12,226 nucleotides of DNA from Oscillospiraceae bacterium (GTDB lineage: Bacteria > Bacillota > Clostridia > Oscillospirales > Ruminococcaceae). The position numbers and the translations under genes were made by a program. The stretch is taken from assembly GCA_017848075.1 (NCBI GenBank), contig JAGALG010000085.1, forward strand, positions 1 through 12,226, in the 5' to 3' direction. Under the pieces are notes generated by a model. That model was given only the letters and a program-made list of their open reading frames with translations, did no database searches and had not been told where the DNA came from. Positions 1 through 8,957 of this stretch are shown here, in pieces (the stretch's first letter is position 1; the number at the start of each line of letters is the position of its first letter).

Positions 1-68
1 CTCAAACTGCTTCCGCTCTGTGCACGGGTCAGCAGCTCTGTCTGCTCCATGATGTTCCACTGTTTCAT
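1..68 (-). CDS. N-terminus of an unrecognised protein, cut by the left window edge
   Basis: Only the first 22 codons are in the window, reading MKQWNIMEQTELLTRAQSGS and onward. The start is supported by a good ribosome binding site, AAAGGAG, seven bases upstream of the ATG, inside the 20-base gap after the malQ stop codon. The spacing implies co-transcription with malQ. The short peptide looks like an amphipathic helix and I do not recognise a family. Downstream partners of malQ are often starch or glycogen enzymes, but nothing in these residues shows that. The open frame runs off the window with no stop. Confidence 0.55.
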   Translation of the reverse strand, partial: MKQWNIMEQTELLTRAQSGSSL

Positions 69-88
69 GGTGATGCTCCTTTTCTATG

Positions 89-1552
89 TTATCGGTAGTA
101 TGTTTTGGTCAGTTTGTTCAGCTTCGCTGCCAGTTCATCGCTTAACTGTTCCGGCTTCATGCGCCAACTCCAGTTACTGCCAACGGTACCCGGCAGATTC
201 ATGCGGGCAGAGTGCGGCAGATCCAGTACATCCTGCATCTGAACCACAGCCAGAGGTGCCGAAGTTGACCAAGCACTTCGAATCAGCGCCCAGCTGATTT
301 CCTCTCTGCCTTTGATATTCAGGTAGCGGCAGACAAATTCCTGCTCCTTCTCATCCAAATGATCAAACCAGCCCAATGCTGTATCATTGTCATGGGTTCC
401 ACTGTAAACGACGCAGTTTCCGCTGCAATTATGAGGCAGATATGTGCTCTCACTGTCCGGATCAAAGGCAAATTGCAAAATCTTCATGCCTGGGAAGCCG
501 GTAGCCTCCCGCAGACGATGAACCTCGTCGGTCAAAATACCCAAGTCCTCTGCAATTACATTCAGAGTTCCTAATTTTCGTTCCAAGGCGCGGAACAGCT
601 TCATTCCGGGGCCTTTTTCCCAGTGTCCGTTTTCTGCTGTTTTATCCCCTGCCGGAATAGACCAGTAACTCTCCAAACCACGGAAATGATCGATGCGAAC
701 TTTATCGTATAGTTTCAGATTGTGTTCCATGCGGCGCGCCCACCACTGATAGCCATCCCACTGCATTTTATCCCAGCGGTACAGGGGATTGCCCCAAAGT
801 TGGCCTGTTTCCGAAAAAGCATCCGGCGGTACACCGGCTACAGCAGAGGGGTAACCCTCCTTATTCAGCTGGAACTGCTCCCCATTGGCCCAGGTATCGG
901 CACTGTCGGGAGCGGTATAAATCGGCACATCCCCGATGATTGCAACGCCTTTTTTCATAGCGTAGCGTTTCAGGTAATTCCACTGCTCATAGAATTTATA
1001 CTGCAGGAATTTCTGGAACAAAATTTCCTCCTCGCAGGAGCGTTTGACCTTTTCCAAAGCAGAGCGTTTCCGCTGCTTCAATTCCTGCGGCCACTTCTGC
1101 CATGGACTGCCCTGTTCTTTCTTGATTGCCATGTACAGGGCGTAATCCTCCAGCCAGTCGCTGTTTTTTCGGCAGAAGATGTGGAAGCGTTCCCCGGGGA
1201 TAAAGCCTTCAAAGGCTTTCCGAAGGACAGTCATGCGCTGCTGCAGAAGGGCATCATAGTCCACTCGCTCCGGATCACTGCCCCAATCCAAATCACAATC
1301 CTCCGCTTCCAGCAGACCGTCTTTTACCAGAAAGTCTAAATCAATAAAGAAGGGGTTCCCCGCAAAAACGCTGCTGCTCTGATATGGAGAATTGCCATAG
1401 TCTGTTGGGCCCATAGGAAGAACCTGCCAATACTTCTGACCGGCTTTCTCCAAAAAATCGACAAAACGATAAGCCTCCCGGCCGAAGGTACCGATACCGT
1501 AACGGCTTGGCAGGCTGCTGATATGCATTAAAATGCCACTGGCTCTTGTCAT
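89..1552 (-). CDS. malQ: 4-alpha-glucanotransferase (amylomaltase, GH77)
   Basis: Transfers alpha-1,4-glucan segments between maltodextrins and releases glucose; a cytoplasmic enzyme of maltodextrin and glycogen metabolism. The 487-residue product matches the short (about 500-residue) bacterial amylomaltases rather than the longer E. coli form. It starts with SGILMHISSLPSRYGIGTFG, typical of the family N-terminus. GH77 landmarks visible are the nucleophile region VRIDHFRGLESYW (Asp about 288), the acid/base region IAEDLG (Glu about 335) and YSGTHDNDT (Asp about 388). I chose the ATG at 1552 because GGGAG lies eight bases upstream and the family homology begins there. The frame stays open upstream to an ATG at 1711, but that stretch is AT-rich, lysine- and phenylalanine-rich and unlike MalQ. 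No strong sigma-70 promoter was evident in the spacer. Confidence 0.95.
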   Translation of the reverse strand: MTRASGILMHISSLPSRYGIGTFGREAYRFVDFLEKAGQKYWQVLPMGPTDYGNSPYQSSSVFAGNPFFIDLDFLVKDGLLEAEDCDLDWGSDPERVDYDALLQQRMTVLRKAFEGFIPGERFHIFCRKNSDWLEDYALYMAIKKEQGSPWQKWPQELKQRKRSALEKVKRSCEEEILFQKFLQYKFYEQWNYLKRYAMKKGVAIIGDVPIYTAPDSADTWANGEQFQLNKEGYPSAVAGVPPDAFSETGQLWGNPLYRWDKMQWDGYQWWARRMEHNLKLYDKVRIDHFRGLESYWSIPAGDKTAENGHWEKGPGMKLFRALERKLGTLNVIAEDLGILTDEVHRLREATGFPGMKILQFAFDPDSESTYLPHNCSGNCVVYSGTHDNDTALGWFDHLDEKEQEFVCRYLNIKGREEISWALIRSAWSTSAPLAVVQMQDVLDLPHSARMNLPGTVGSNWSWRMKPEQLSDELAAKLNKLTKTYYR

Positions 1553-1575
1553 TCTTGTCACTCCCATCTGTTTAT

Positions 1576-1608
1576 AACTATACACTATTTTAAAAGTTTT
1601 GTATAGTT
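1576..1608. promoter_or_regulatory. Inverted repeat upstream of malQ, candidate operator
   Basis: AACTATAC at 1576-1583 is mirrored exactly by GTATAGTT at 1601-1608, with a 17-base AT-rich middle centred on TTTTAAAA. It lies 24 bases upstream of the chosen malQ start, where a repressor would block transcription or initiation. No downstream T tract suggests a terminator on either strand. The operator role is inference; the repeat itself is seen directly. Confidence 0.4.
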
Positions 1609-1648
1609 TGTTATAAAATCCACAGAGCAACACTTCTGTTTTATCCAA

Positions 1649-1672
1649 ATAAAACAAGTTTTTTTGTTTTAT
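1649..1672. repeat. Perfect 9-bp inverted repeat in the malQ/DUF4349 spacer
   Basis: ATAAAACAA at 1649-1657 and TTGTTTTAT at 1664-1672 are exact reverse complements separated by six bases. A further GTTTTATC lies nearby at about 1638-1645, giving three copies of the GTTTTAT core in this divergent promoter region. It could be an operator or simply AT-rich promoter DNA; a protein-binding role is inference. Confidence 0.4.
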
Positions 1673-1777
1673 CTTACAAAATTCAAGAAATAGTGCAACT
1701 TTTTCCTTCATTTTGCGTTACTATATGATTGAAAGGCCTTATTCAACAAGAAGAGTTTCAAAAATGGAGGCGATATT

Positions 1778-2818
1778 ATGAAAAAACGAAAATGGCTTCG
1801 GTCCTCTCTCGCAATGGCGCTGACCCTGTCTCTGATCCTCAGCGGCTGTGGTGCTTCCAATATGGAAAGTTCTGCGACCACAGAATCCAAGCCTATGGAA
1901 AACATGAACAGCAGCAACCACTTCTACGGCGACTATGATACTGTCGTGGAGGAAGAAGTAGAAATGGAGGAAGCTATCGAGTCCAATCCGGAAACCGGTA
2001 GTGGTTCCAAAGCAGAGGCTGCTCTCAATGATCCGCTGGCCGGAAAAAACATCAAGCTGATCTGGACAGCTAATCTGGACATGGAAACTTTGAACTATGA
2101 TACCATGCTCGAGGACATGACTCAGTCCATCAGCGACCACGGCGGCTATATCGAAAGTTCCTATACGGAAGGCGGCGAACGCCTTTCCGGCTACACCCGC
2201 AGTCGTTACGGCCACTTCACTGTACGCATCCCGGCAGCCAATCTGGATACCTTCCTTAACCAGATGAGCGGCATCGGCAATGTTCTTTCCAAGAGCAAAT
2301 CTTCGGAAAATATCACTTTGGAATATGCCGACAACGAAGCCCGTAAAGCAACACTGGAACTGGAAGAACAGAAGCTGATGGAGCTGCTGGAACAGGCTAC
2401 CATTCTGGAGGATATTATCACTTTGGAATCTCGCCTCTCCGATGTACATTATCAGCTGGATGCTTACAGCTCCACCTTGAGAAAATATGATAATCTGGTG
2501 GATTTCAGCACAGTCAATATCTCCATTTCCGAAGTTCAGAAAATGACAGAAACCAAGGCAGAGACTCTGGGTGAACGCATCAGCGCCGGCTTCAGCGATT
2601 CTATTTATGAGTTGAAAGTCTTTGGCGAAGATCTGATCGTCTTCCTGATCGCTCGCAGCCCGATCCTGCTGATCTGGGCCATCGTCATCCTCCTTGTTGT
2701 CCTGATTATCCGCAAACTGAGAAAAAACCGTGCCAATAAGCCGAAAAAAGAGCGCAAACTGGCACCTCCAAGCTACAATCAGCCGAAAGCAGAAAACAGT
2801 GAAAATAAGAAAGAATAA
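1778..2818 (+). CDS. DUF4349 lipoprotein with C-terminal membrane anchor
   Basis: Predicted envelope lipoprotein of unknown function. Residues 1-24 form a lipoprotein signal (basic n-region, hydrophobic core, lipobox LSGC with Cys24). An acidic, Ser/Asn-rich linker follows to about residue 85. The DUF4349 region comes next: a folded part with YGHFTVRIPAANLDTF and then a long helix rich in Glu and Leu (about 180-235), probably coiled coil, ending in the characteristic VDFSTVNISI strand. Residues about 285-311 are a transmembrane segment followed by a strongly basic tail, predicted cytoplasmic. The protein would thus be tethered by lipid at one end and by a helix at the other. GGAGG lies seven bases before the ATG. 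Family members are widespread in Firmicutes; their role is not established. Confidence 0.85.
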   Translation: MKKRKWLRSSLAMALTLSLILSGCGASNMESSATTESKPMENMNSSNHFYGDYDTVVEEEVEMEEAIESNPETGSGSKAEAALNDPLAGKNIKLIWTANLDMETLNYDTMLEDMTQSISDHGGYIESSYTEGGERLSGYTRSRYGHFTVRIPAANLDTFLNQMSGIGNVLSKSKSSENITLEYADNEARKATLELEEQKLMELLEQATILEDIITLESRLSDVHYQLDAYSSTLRKYDNLVDFSTVNISISEVQKMTETKAETLGERISAGFSDSIYELKVFGEDLIVFLIARSPILLIWAIVILLVVLIIRKLRKNRANKPKKERKLAPPSYNQPKAENSENKKE

Positions 2819-2829
2819 GCCTTCATTCC

Positions 2830-2857
2830 AATCCCCGGCATAGTCCGGGGATTTTTC
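2830..2857 (+). terminator. Intrinsic terminator after the DUF4349 gene
   Basis: AATCCCCGG (2830-2838) pairs with CCGGGGATT (2845-2853) around a six-base loop, and five T residues follow the stem. It lies 12 bases after the stop codon, so the lipoprotein transcript likely ends before the channel gene. Confidence 0.88.
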
Positions 2858-2869
2858 TCATTTCTTGAC

Positions 2870-2898
2870 TTGCATTTTCCTGCATATCTTATTACAAT
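2870..2898 (+). promoter_or_regulatory. Sigma-70-type promoter for the MscS channel gene
   Basis: TTGCAT (2870-2875) and TACAAT (2893-2898) are separated by exactly 17 bases. The expected start of transcription near 2905 would give a leader of about 30 bases before the ATG at 2937. An overlapping TTGACT at 2865 is an alternative -35 but pairs with a poorer -10. The position just after a terminator supports an independent transcript. Confidence 0.7.
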
Positions 2899-2936
2899 AA
2901 TACTGTTTCTAAACAATCAAAAAAGGAGAGGATTTT

Positions 2937-4013
2937 ATGGAAAACTTCTTTAACCTTGCTGCCATGTTGACGGCAGCTTCCCCACTGCTCAAGCTTCTGC
3001 TGGCAGTACTTGTATTCCTGCTGTTCTGGATTTTCAAGAAAAAACTGACTACTCTGTTGAGCAAACTGCTGTACCGTGTACTGAACCACAAAAAGCAGTG
3101 GATCAGCAAAGAAAAGCTGGACCATTCTTTGATCCCTTGCAATTCTGTTTTTGCACTGCTTGGTGCCTATTTGTCCCTGAGTCTCATCGGTTGGGCAGAA
3201 TACCCGCTGATCGTTCACGCACTGCGGATCGCAGCAATTGGTCTGGTGACCTGGATCCTGGCCCGCTTCTGGGATGACTGCTCCGAGTTTCTGCTGGAAG
3301 CCAATGAAGAATTAGATGAACAGCTGAATCTGAGTCTTAGCAAGACCCTTTTATCCTTCATTCGCATGGCAGTAAAAGTCGTCATTGTCGTTGTAGGTGC
3401 TCTGGCTATCATTGCAGAAACCGGAACCGATGTGACAGCGCTCATCACCGGTCTTGGTCTTGGCGGCCTGACCTTTGCATTGGCCGCACAGGACACAGCC
3501 TCCAATCTTTTTGCTGGCTTGGTGATCCTGCTGGATCGCCCCTTCGTTGTCGATGACTATATCGAAACTCCCGATGTGGTTGGTACAGTGGAGGAGATCA
3601 CCTTCCGCAGCACCCGTATGCGTACTCTTACCAATGCTCAGGTTGTCGTTCCAAACAATGTTTTGACCAGTAAACCTATCACCAACTGGAGTCGACTGCA
3701 AAAACGCCGTGTAGCCTTTACCATCGGTCTGGAGTATGGAACTCACAGCGAAAAATTGAGCCGCTGCATCCAGCGCATTGAGACCCTGCTGAACAACAGC
3801 CCGGATGTGGTGGAGAACAGCAGCAGTGTCAATTTCGATGCCTTTACTCCATCTAATCTGAGCGTCAATATCGTATACTATACCAAGGAGGTCGCACTGG
3901 CACCTCATCTGAAAATCAAAGAAGCTCTGAATCTGCAAATCATGGCAATCGTGGAAGAGGAAGGCTGTTCCTTCGCTTACCCAACCCAAACTCTCCATAT
4001 TCAGAAAGACTAA
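2937..4013 (+). CDS. MscS-family small-conductance mechanosensitive channel
   Basis: Membrane channel that opens under tension to release solutes during osmotic downshock. The 358-residue protein has hydrophobic segments at about 16-33, 69-86, 92-110 and 139-160, then the MscS pore helix with the Gly/Ala-rich pattern GLGLGGLTFALAAQDTASNL (about 172-191). The beta domain follows, with LLDRPFVVDDYIE and VVVPNNVLTSKPITNWS, and then the alpha/beta cytoplasmic cage domain. It has more N-terminal helices than the 286-residue E. coli MscS, nearer in size to YnaI-type members. A good site, AAGGAG, lies eight bases before the ATG. It has its own promoter and terminator. I leave the gene symbol empty because the subfamily is not certain. 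Confidence 0.93.
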   Translation: MENFFNLAAMLTAASPLLKLLLAVLVFLLFWIFKKKLTTLLSKLLYRVLNHKKQWISKEKLDHSLIPCNSVFALLGAYLSLSLIGWAEYPLIVHALRIAAIGLVTWILARFWDDCSEFLLEANEELDEQLNLSLSKTLLSFIRMAVKVVIVVVGALAIIAETGTDVTALITGLGLGGLTFALAAQDTASNLFAGLVILLDRPFVVDDYIETPDVVGTVEEITFRSTRMRTLTNAQVVVPNNVLTSKPITNWSRLQKRRVAFTIGLEYGTHSEKLSRCIQRIETLLNNSPDVVENSSSVNFDAFTPSNLSVNIVYYTKEVALAPHLKIKEALNLQIMAIVEEEGCSFAYPTQTLHIQKD

Positions 4014-4014
4014 A

Positions 4015-4047
4015 AAACATCCCTGTCTGATACAGACAGGGATGTTT
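4015..4047. terminator. Bidirectional terminator between convergent genes
   Basis: A near-perfect hairpin has the stem ACATCCCTGTCTG (4017-4029, read with its preceding A residues) pairing with CAGACAGGGATGT (4033-4045) around the loop ATA. On the plus strand it is followed by TTTATTTTT. On the minus strand it is followed by six T residues (the complement of 4012-4017). It therefore serves both mscS and the minus-strand regulator gene. The regulator's stop codon at 4046-4048 touches the stem base. Confidence 0.92.
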
Positions 4048-4894
4048 ATTTTTCCATCAATTGAGACAATGTCATCTCACTCCAGCTGTAATTCAGTAAA
4101 TAACTGCCTTTGAACAGCTGCCGATATTCCTCTTTCCCGGACAGATATTGGTACAAATCGCAGTCCACCCGTTGCGGAACAATGCGGCGTTTTCCGTCGA
4201 CTGACTCCATGATGGCGGCAATGCCGTACTCCTCCAACAAATTTTTTAAGCGTAATGCTACCTTTCGATAACGAGCCAAGGTCACCTGATTGACCGGTTC
4301 CGTTTCCCACAAATAGCCAATCGCTTCGCTGGAGGTCACATAACCGCCCTTTCGATCGACCAACAGAGCAAACAGCTCCTTTGATTTCTCATTGCGGAAG
4401 GCAATGGGCTTACCATCAACAAACACATCAAAGTAACCAAATGTCCGGATCTCCACCTTCTTATTCAAGAAATCAGAAGATCCATTCACACTGTACAGCA
4501 TCACATATCGAGGGCTGTCTCCAAGACTGGGAGTACAGATCGCTTTCATTCTTCGCAGCTTGCTCTGCGCCATGTCCAGATAATCAAACTCTGCTTCTCC
4601 GCTTTGAATCAGGCGCAAAAAGGTCTCCAAAGGGATCCCGCTTTTGGAAACAAAGTCTGCGATCGGATGACTCTCCTGCGTGAGGGCCAGCCATTCCTGA
4701 CGGGAATAGCCAAAGAAATGACAGATATTATCGCTGACATAGAGCGGTCGCACGCCGCCCTGATGGATCTCAAAAGCCAGCATACCATCGGTAAATTGCT
4801 GTACTACTTCCTGCAGTTGAGCATTGATGCGGCGCAAGGCTTCATTTTCCCGACGCAGCTCATCGATCCGCTGCCGCAGTTTCTGTTCTTCCAT
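4046..4894 (-). CDS. PAS-like sensor / SARP-type winged-helix transcriptional regulator
   Basis: Probable one-component cytoplasmic DNA-binding regulator of 282 residues. Residues 1-32 are a charged heptad-like helix, a likely dimerising coiled coil. Residues about 35-140 resemble a PAS domain (GMLAFEI, LYVSDNICHFFGYSRQEW, and the final strand YVMLYSV). Residues about 148-251 form an OmpR/SARP-like winged helix (IRTFGYFDVFVDGKPIAF, the KSKELFALLVDRKGGYVTS helices, and a recognition helix around VTLARYRKVALRLKNLL). The tail FKGSYLLNYSW matches the motif that often closes SARP-like regulators. There is no receiver domain with a phosphorylatable Asp, so the PAS part probably senses a ligand directly. 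AAAGGAG lies nine bases before the ATG. It sits 69 bases after birA with its own promoter, and its targets are unknown. Confidence 0.8.
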   Translation of the reverse strand: MEEQKLRQRIDELRRENEALRRINAQLQEVVQQFTDGMLAFEIHQGGVRPLYVSDNICHFFGYSRQEWLALTQESHPIADFVSKSGIPLETFLRLIQSGEAEFDYLDMAQSKLRRMKAICTPSLGDSPRYVMLYSVNGSSDFLNKKVEIRTFGYFDVFVDGKPIAFRNEKSKELFALLVDRKGGYVTSSEAIGYLWETEPVNQVTLARYRKVALRLKNLLEEYGIAAIMESVDGKRRIVPQRVDCDLYQYLSGKEEYRQLFKGSYLLNYSWSEMTLSQLMEK

Positions 4895-4927
4895 GGCGGT
4901 TCGCTCCTTTCTTTTCCTGCTACAGAA

Positions 4928-4956
4928 AGCATAGCATAGCTAAGGATAAAAGTCAA
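4928..4956 (-). promoter_or_regulatory. Promoter of the PAS/winged-helix regulator gene
   Basis: Read on the minus strand, TTGACT (4956-4951) and TATGCT (4933-4928) are separated by 17 bases, ahead of the ribosome binding site and the ATG at 4894. TATGCT occurs twice in tandem because of a GCTATGCTATGCT repeat, but only the downstream copy has good spacing. The -35 lies just past the birA stop codon. Confidence 0.7.
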
Positions 4957-4977
4957 ACAGTTGTTACATATAACTGT
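4957..4977. promoter_or_regulatory. Palindrome next to the regulator -35, candidate operator
   Basis: ACAGTT (4957-4962) and AACTGT (4972-4977) are exact inverted repeats with a nine-base spacer. The site abuts the -35 hexamer and overlaps the last four codons and stop of birA. The position suits an activator or autoregulator of the downstream gene. There is no T tract making it a terminator. Function is inference. Confidence 0.4.
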
Positions 4978-5651
4978 CTATTCCGCGTATAAATACCTCT
5001 GCACTTTGGATAGATTCTACAACACCGCTGTCCTCAAAGTGAAGCAATAAAGCTCCATCCTTTTGCAGATCTATCGCTGTCCCGAAACGCTCCCCCAAGG
5101 CAGAACAAACCCTCACCCTACGGTGAAGGTTGAGAAGATGATTCTTATACCAGCAAAAAGCTTTGTTCTTATTCTGCTGCACCTCGCTCCACTTTTTTAG
5201 GACAGTGCGGCAAACAATTTCCAAATCGAAACTCCGATTGCAGCATCGTTTGAGGGAAGAAGCGTGAGCCAGCTCCGGTGGGAAATCTTTCGCCGACTGA
5301 TTCACATTGATGCCGATCCCCAGCACAACACGACCCTGATGCAGCTCAGCTAAAATTCCGCCAACCTTCTTGCCATCCAGAAGAAGATCATTGACCCACT
5401 TACAGGAAACCTCCCGTTCACACAGCTCTGTCAAAGCCATGGAACAGGCTGCTCCGGCCAAAATTGTTATTGGAATCTCCTCTGCAGGCTCATAAGGCAA
5501 ATCCATAGACAAATAAAGTCCACCTTTCACTGAATGGAAGGTGTGCCCTCTGCGTCCCCGGCCAGCCGTTTGTTGGCTGGCCGTCAGCAGAAGATCCCGC
5601 TCTCCATTCGATAAAAAGCGTTTCAGTTGTTCATTGGTAGAGTCTATGGTA

Positions 5652-5671
<20 letters not shown>
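4964..5671 (-). CDS. birA: Biotin-[acetyl-CoA carboxylase] ligase, stand-alone type
   Basis: Makes biotinyl-5'-AMP and attaches biotin to the acceptor lysine of the carrier protein, here presumably AccB from the same operon. The 235-residue protein has QQTAGRGRRG (biotin/ATP loop, Gly37-Gly42), KWVNDLLLDGKKVGGIL (Lys91; the usual KWPND has Val in place of Pro), and GIGINVN. The C-terminal small domain is present. It starts directly with the catalytic domain, so it lacks the N-terminal helix-turn-helix of the bifunctional E. coli and B. subtilis BirA (about 320 residues) and should not repress biotin genes. Its ATG overlaps the end of the upstream acyl-CoA synthetase gene by 20 bases with only a weak AGGCGG site, suggesting translational coupling. 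No terminator is visible after it. Confidence 0.95.
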
Positions 5672-7293
<1,622 letters not shown>

Positions 7294-7307
<14 letters not shown>

Positions 7308-8094
7308 GTTCGTTCACCCATTTCTGTCCCATGGTCCGCAAGCGCTCATAGCGTTTTTGCAACAGTTCCGGCTCCCGGCTCAAGGACTGCAGTTCCTCCC
7401 GGATCTCCTGCCTCAACTGTCGGTAAAAAGCTTCGCTTCCCAAATCGTTTTCGGGTATGATCCGTTCAATTACAGAAAAATGCTTGGCATCTTCTGCAGT
7501 CAGCTTCAGGCTTTCTGCCGCCAACTCCGCTTTGGAGGCATCTTTCCAAAGAATACTGGCACAGCCCTCCGGGGAGATAACGGAATACACTGCATTCTCC
7601 AGCATCCAAACTCGATCGGCTACGGCCAAAGCCAAAGCTCCGCCGCTGCCTCCCTCTCCGATGAGGATGGTCAGCACCGGAACACAGAGGGTAGAAAGCT
7701 CCATAAGATTCTCTGCAATAGCCTGCCCCTGCCCCCGCTCTTCCGCACCGATTCCACAATAGGCACCAGAAGTATCCACCAGACACAGTACCGGACGACC
7801 GAATTTTTCCGCCTGTTTCATCAGACGCAGAGCTTTACGATAACCTTCCGGATTGGGCGCTCCACTGTTGCGGGCTGCCCTTTCTTTTGCGGAGTGACCT
7901 TTTTCAATTCCGATGACCGTAAGCGGCTGATCCTGCAGCAGAGCAATGCCACCCACCACCGCCGGATCATCGCCGAAACGGCGATCCCCGTGAAATTCAT
8001 AAAATTCCGTAAAAAGATTCCGGATATAGTCCAATGTCGAAGGGCGCTTGCTGCTTCGAGCCAAGCGAACTCGATCATAGGCTGTTGCTGTCAT
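7294..8094 (-). CDS. accA: Acetyl-CoA carboxylase carboxyltransferase, alpha subunit
   Basis: With AccD it transfers the carboxyl group from carboxybiotin on AccB to acetyl-CoA, giving malonyl-CoA for fatty acid synthesis. The 266-residue product is shorter than E. coli AccA (319) but has the family core: YEFHGDRRFGDDPAVVGGIA, NPEGYRKALRLM, LVDTSGAYCGIGAEERGQGQAIA, the oxyanion/acetyl-CoA loop GEGGSGGALAL and ISPEGCASILWKDA. The shortening is at the N-terminus, as is common in clostridial AccA. GGAGG stands eight bases before the ATG. The start overlaps the accD end by 20 bases, which should help equal production of the two subunits of the A2D2 complex. Confidence 0.96.
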
Positions 8095-8953
8095 GGGTCA
8101 TTCCTCCATTGTGGATTCTAAGCAAAGCAGCGATCCGCTGTCTCTGCTGATTTCTGGGCACAATGGCGTCGATAAAGCCATGCTCCAGCACAAACTCTGC
8201 TTTTTGAAATCCCTTAGGCAGAGTTTTCTTTGTTGTCTGCTCTATTACTCTGGCTCCGGCAAAGCCAACCGTAGCACCCGGTTCCGCCAGAATGATATCG
8301 CCTTCCATTGCAAAGCTGGCAGTAACACCACCTGTAGTAGGATCGGTCAATACGGTCAGGTATAACAGCCCTGCATCGCTGTGTCGTTTGACTGCTGCAC
8401 TGGTTTTAGCCATCTGCATCAGAGACAAAAGACCCTCCTGCATTCTTGCTCCGCCGGATACGGTAAAGCCTACTACCGACAGCCGCCGCTCGATGGCGTA
8501 CTCAAACAATCGTGTGATTTTCTCACCTACAGCAGCTCCCATACTTCCCATCATAAAATAGGGCTCCATAATAAACAGACAGCAGGGCTGACCTGCAATG
8601 GAAGCGCAGCCGCAGAGAACAGCCTCCTGTTCTCCGCTGACCGAGCGGGCACTTTCCAATTTACTGCCATAGCCGGGAAACGCCAGCGGGTCTGTTGATT
8701 CCAGCTCAGAAAAGAGCGGGCGAAAGCTGCCCTTATCCACCAGAAAATGCAGGCGTTGACGCGCCTTTATACGAAAGTGATGACCGCAGCTACAGCACAG
8801 CTGATTGGCCCACAACTTGCTTAAAGCCGTACTTTTTCGGCAGTTCGGACAGAGTTTTTCCGGTTCTCCCGCATCCTGCTGTAGGGGAGCCGCACTGCGG
8901 CCGCCCTTTTCCAACTCGTTTTTTGGTTTATGTAAAAAATTCAGAAAAGCCAC
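8075..8953 (-). CDS. accD: Acetyl-CoA carboxylase carboxyltransferase, beta subunit
   Basis: Partner of AccA, supplying the biotin-binding half of the carboxyltransferase active site. It shows an N-terminal zinc ribbon (Cys35-x2-Cys38, then Cys53-x2-Cys56, followed by GHHFR) and the crotonase-like core with YFMMGSMGAAVGEK, FTVSGGARMQEGLLSLMQMAK and LTDPTTGGVTASFA. I place the start at the GTG at 8953, giving 292 residues beginning (M)AFLNFLHKPK, as typical AccD proteins do. AGGTGA, a perfect match to the 3' half of the Shine-Dalgarno sequence, lies four bases before this GTG and contains the accC stop codon. An in-frame ATG at 8986 would add 11 residues but has no ribosome site and would overlap accC by 29 bases. 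Confidence 0.94.
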   Translation of the reverse strand: MAFLNFLHKPKNELEKGGRSAAPLQQDAGEPEKLCPNCRKSTALSKLWANQLCCSCGHHFRIKARQRLHFLVDKGSFRPLFSELESTDPLAFPGYGSKLESARSVSGEQEAVLCGCASIAGQPCCLFIMEPYFMMGSMGAAVGEKITRLFEYAIERRLSVVGFTVSGGARMQEGLLSLMQMAKTSAAVKRHSDAGLLYLTVLTDPTTGGVTASFAMEGDIILAEPGATVGFAGARVIEQTTKKTLPKGFQKAEFVLEHGFIDAIVPRNQQRQRIAALLRIHNGGMTHDSNSL

Positions 8954-8957
8954 AGAA

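Noticed and set aside
1699..1729. Possible promoter for the DUF4349 gene with TATGAT at 1724-1729
   Set aside because: The -10 is fair but no -35 resembling TTGACA lies at 16-18 bases, so I did not list it as a feature.
1739..2449. Minus-strand open frame of 236 codons opposite the DUF4349 gene
   Set aside because: The plus-strand frame has a lipobox, ribosome site and DUF4349 features; the reverse frame has none.
3351..3998. Minus-strand open frame of 215 codons opposite mscS
   Set aside because: The plus strand carries a clear MscS pore motif, so this is a shadow frame.
4928..4940. Tandem GCTATGCTATGCT as a possible functional repeat
   Set aside because: Only two short units, best explained as part of the -10 region.
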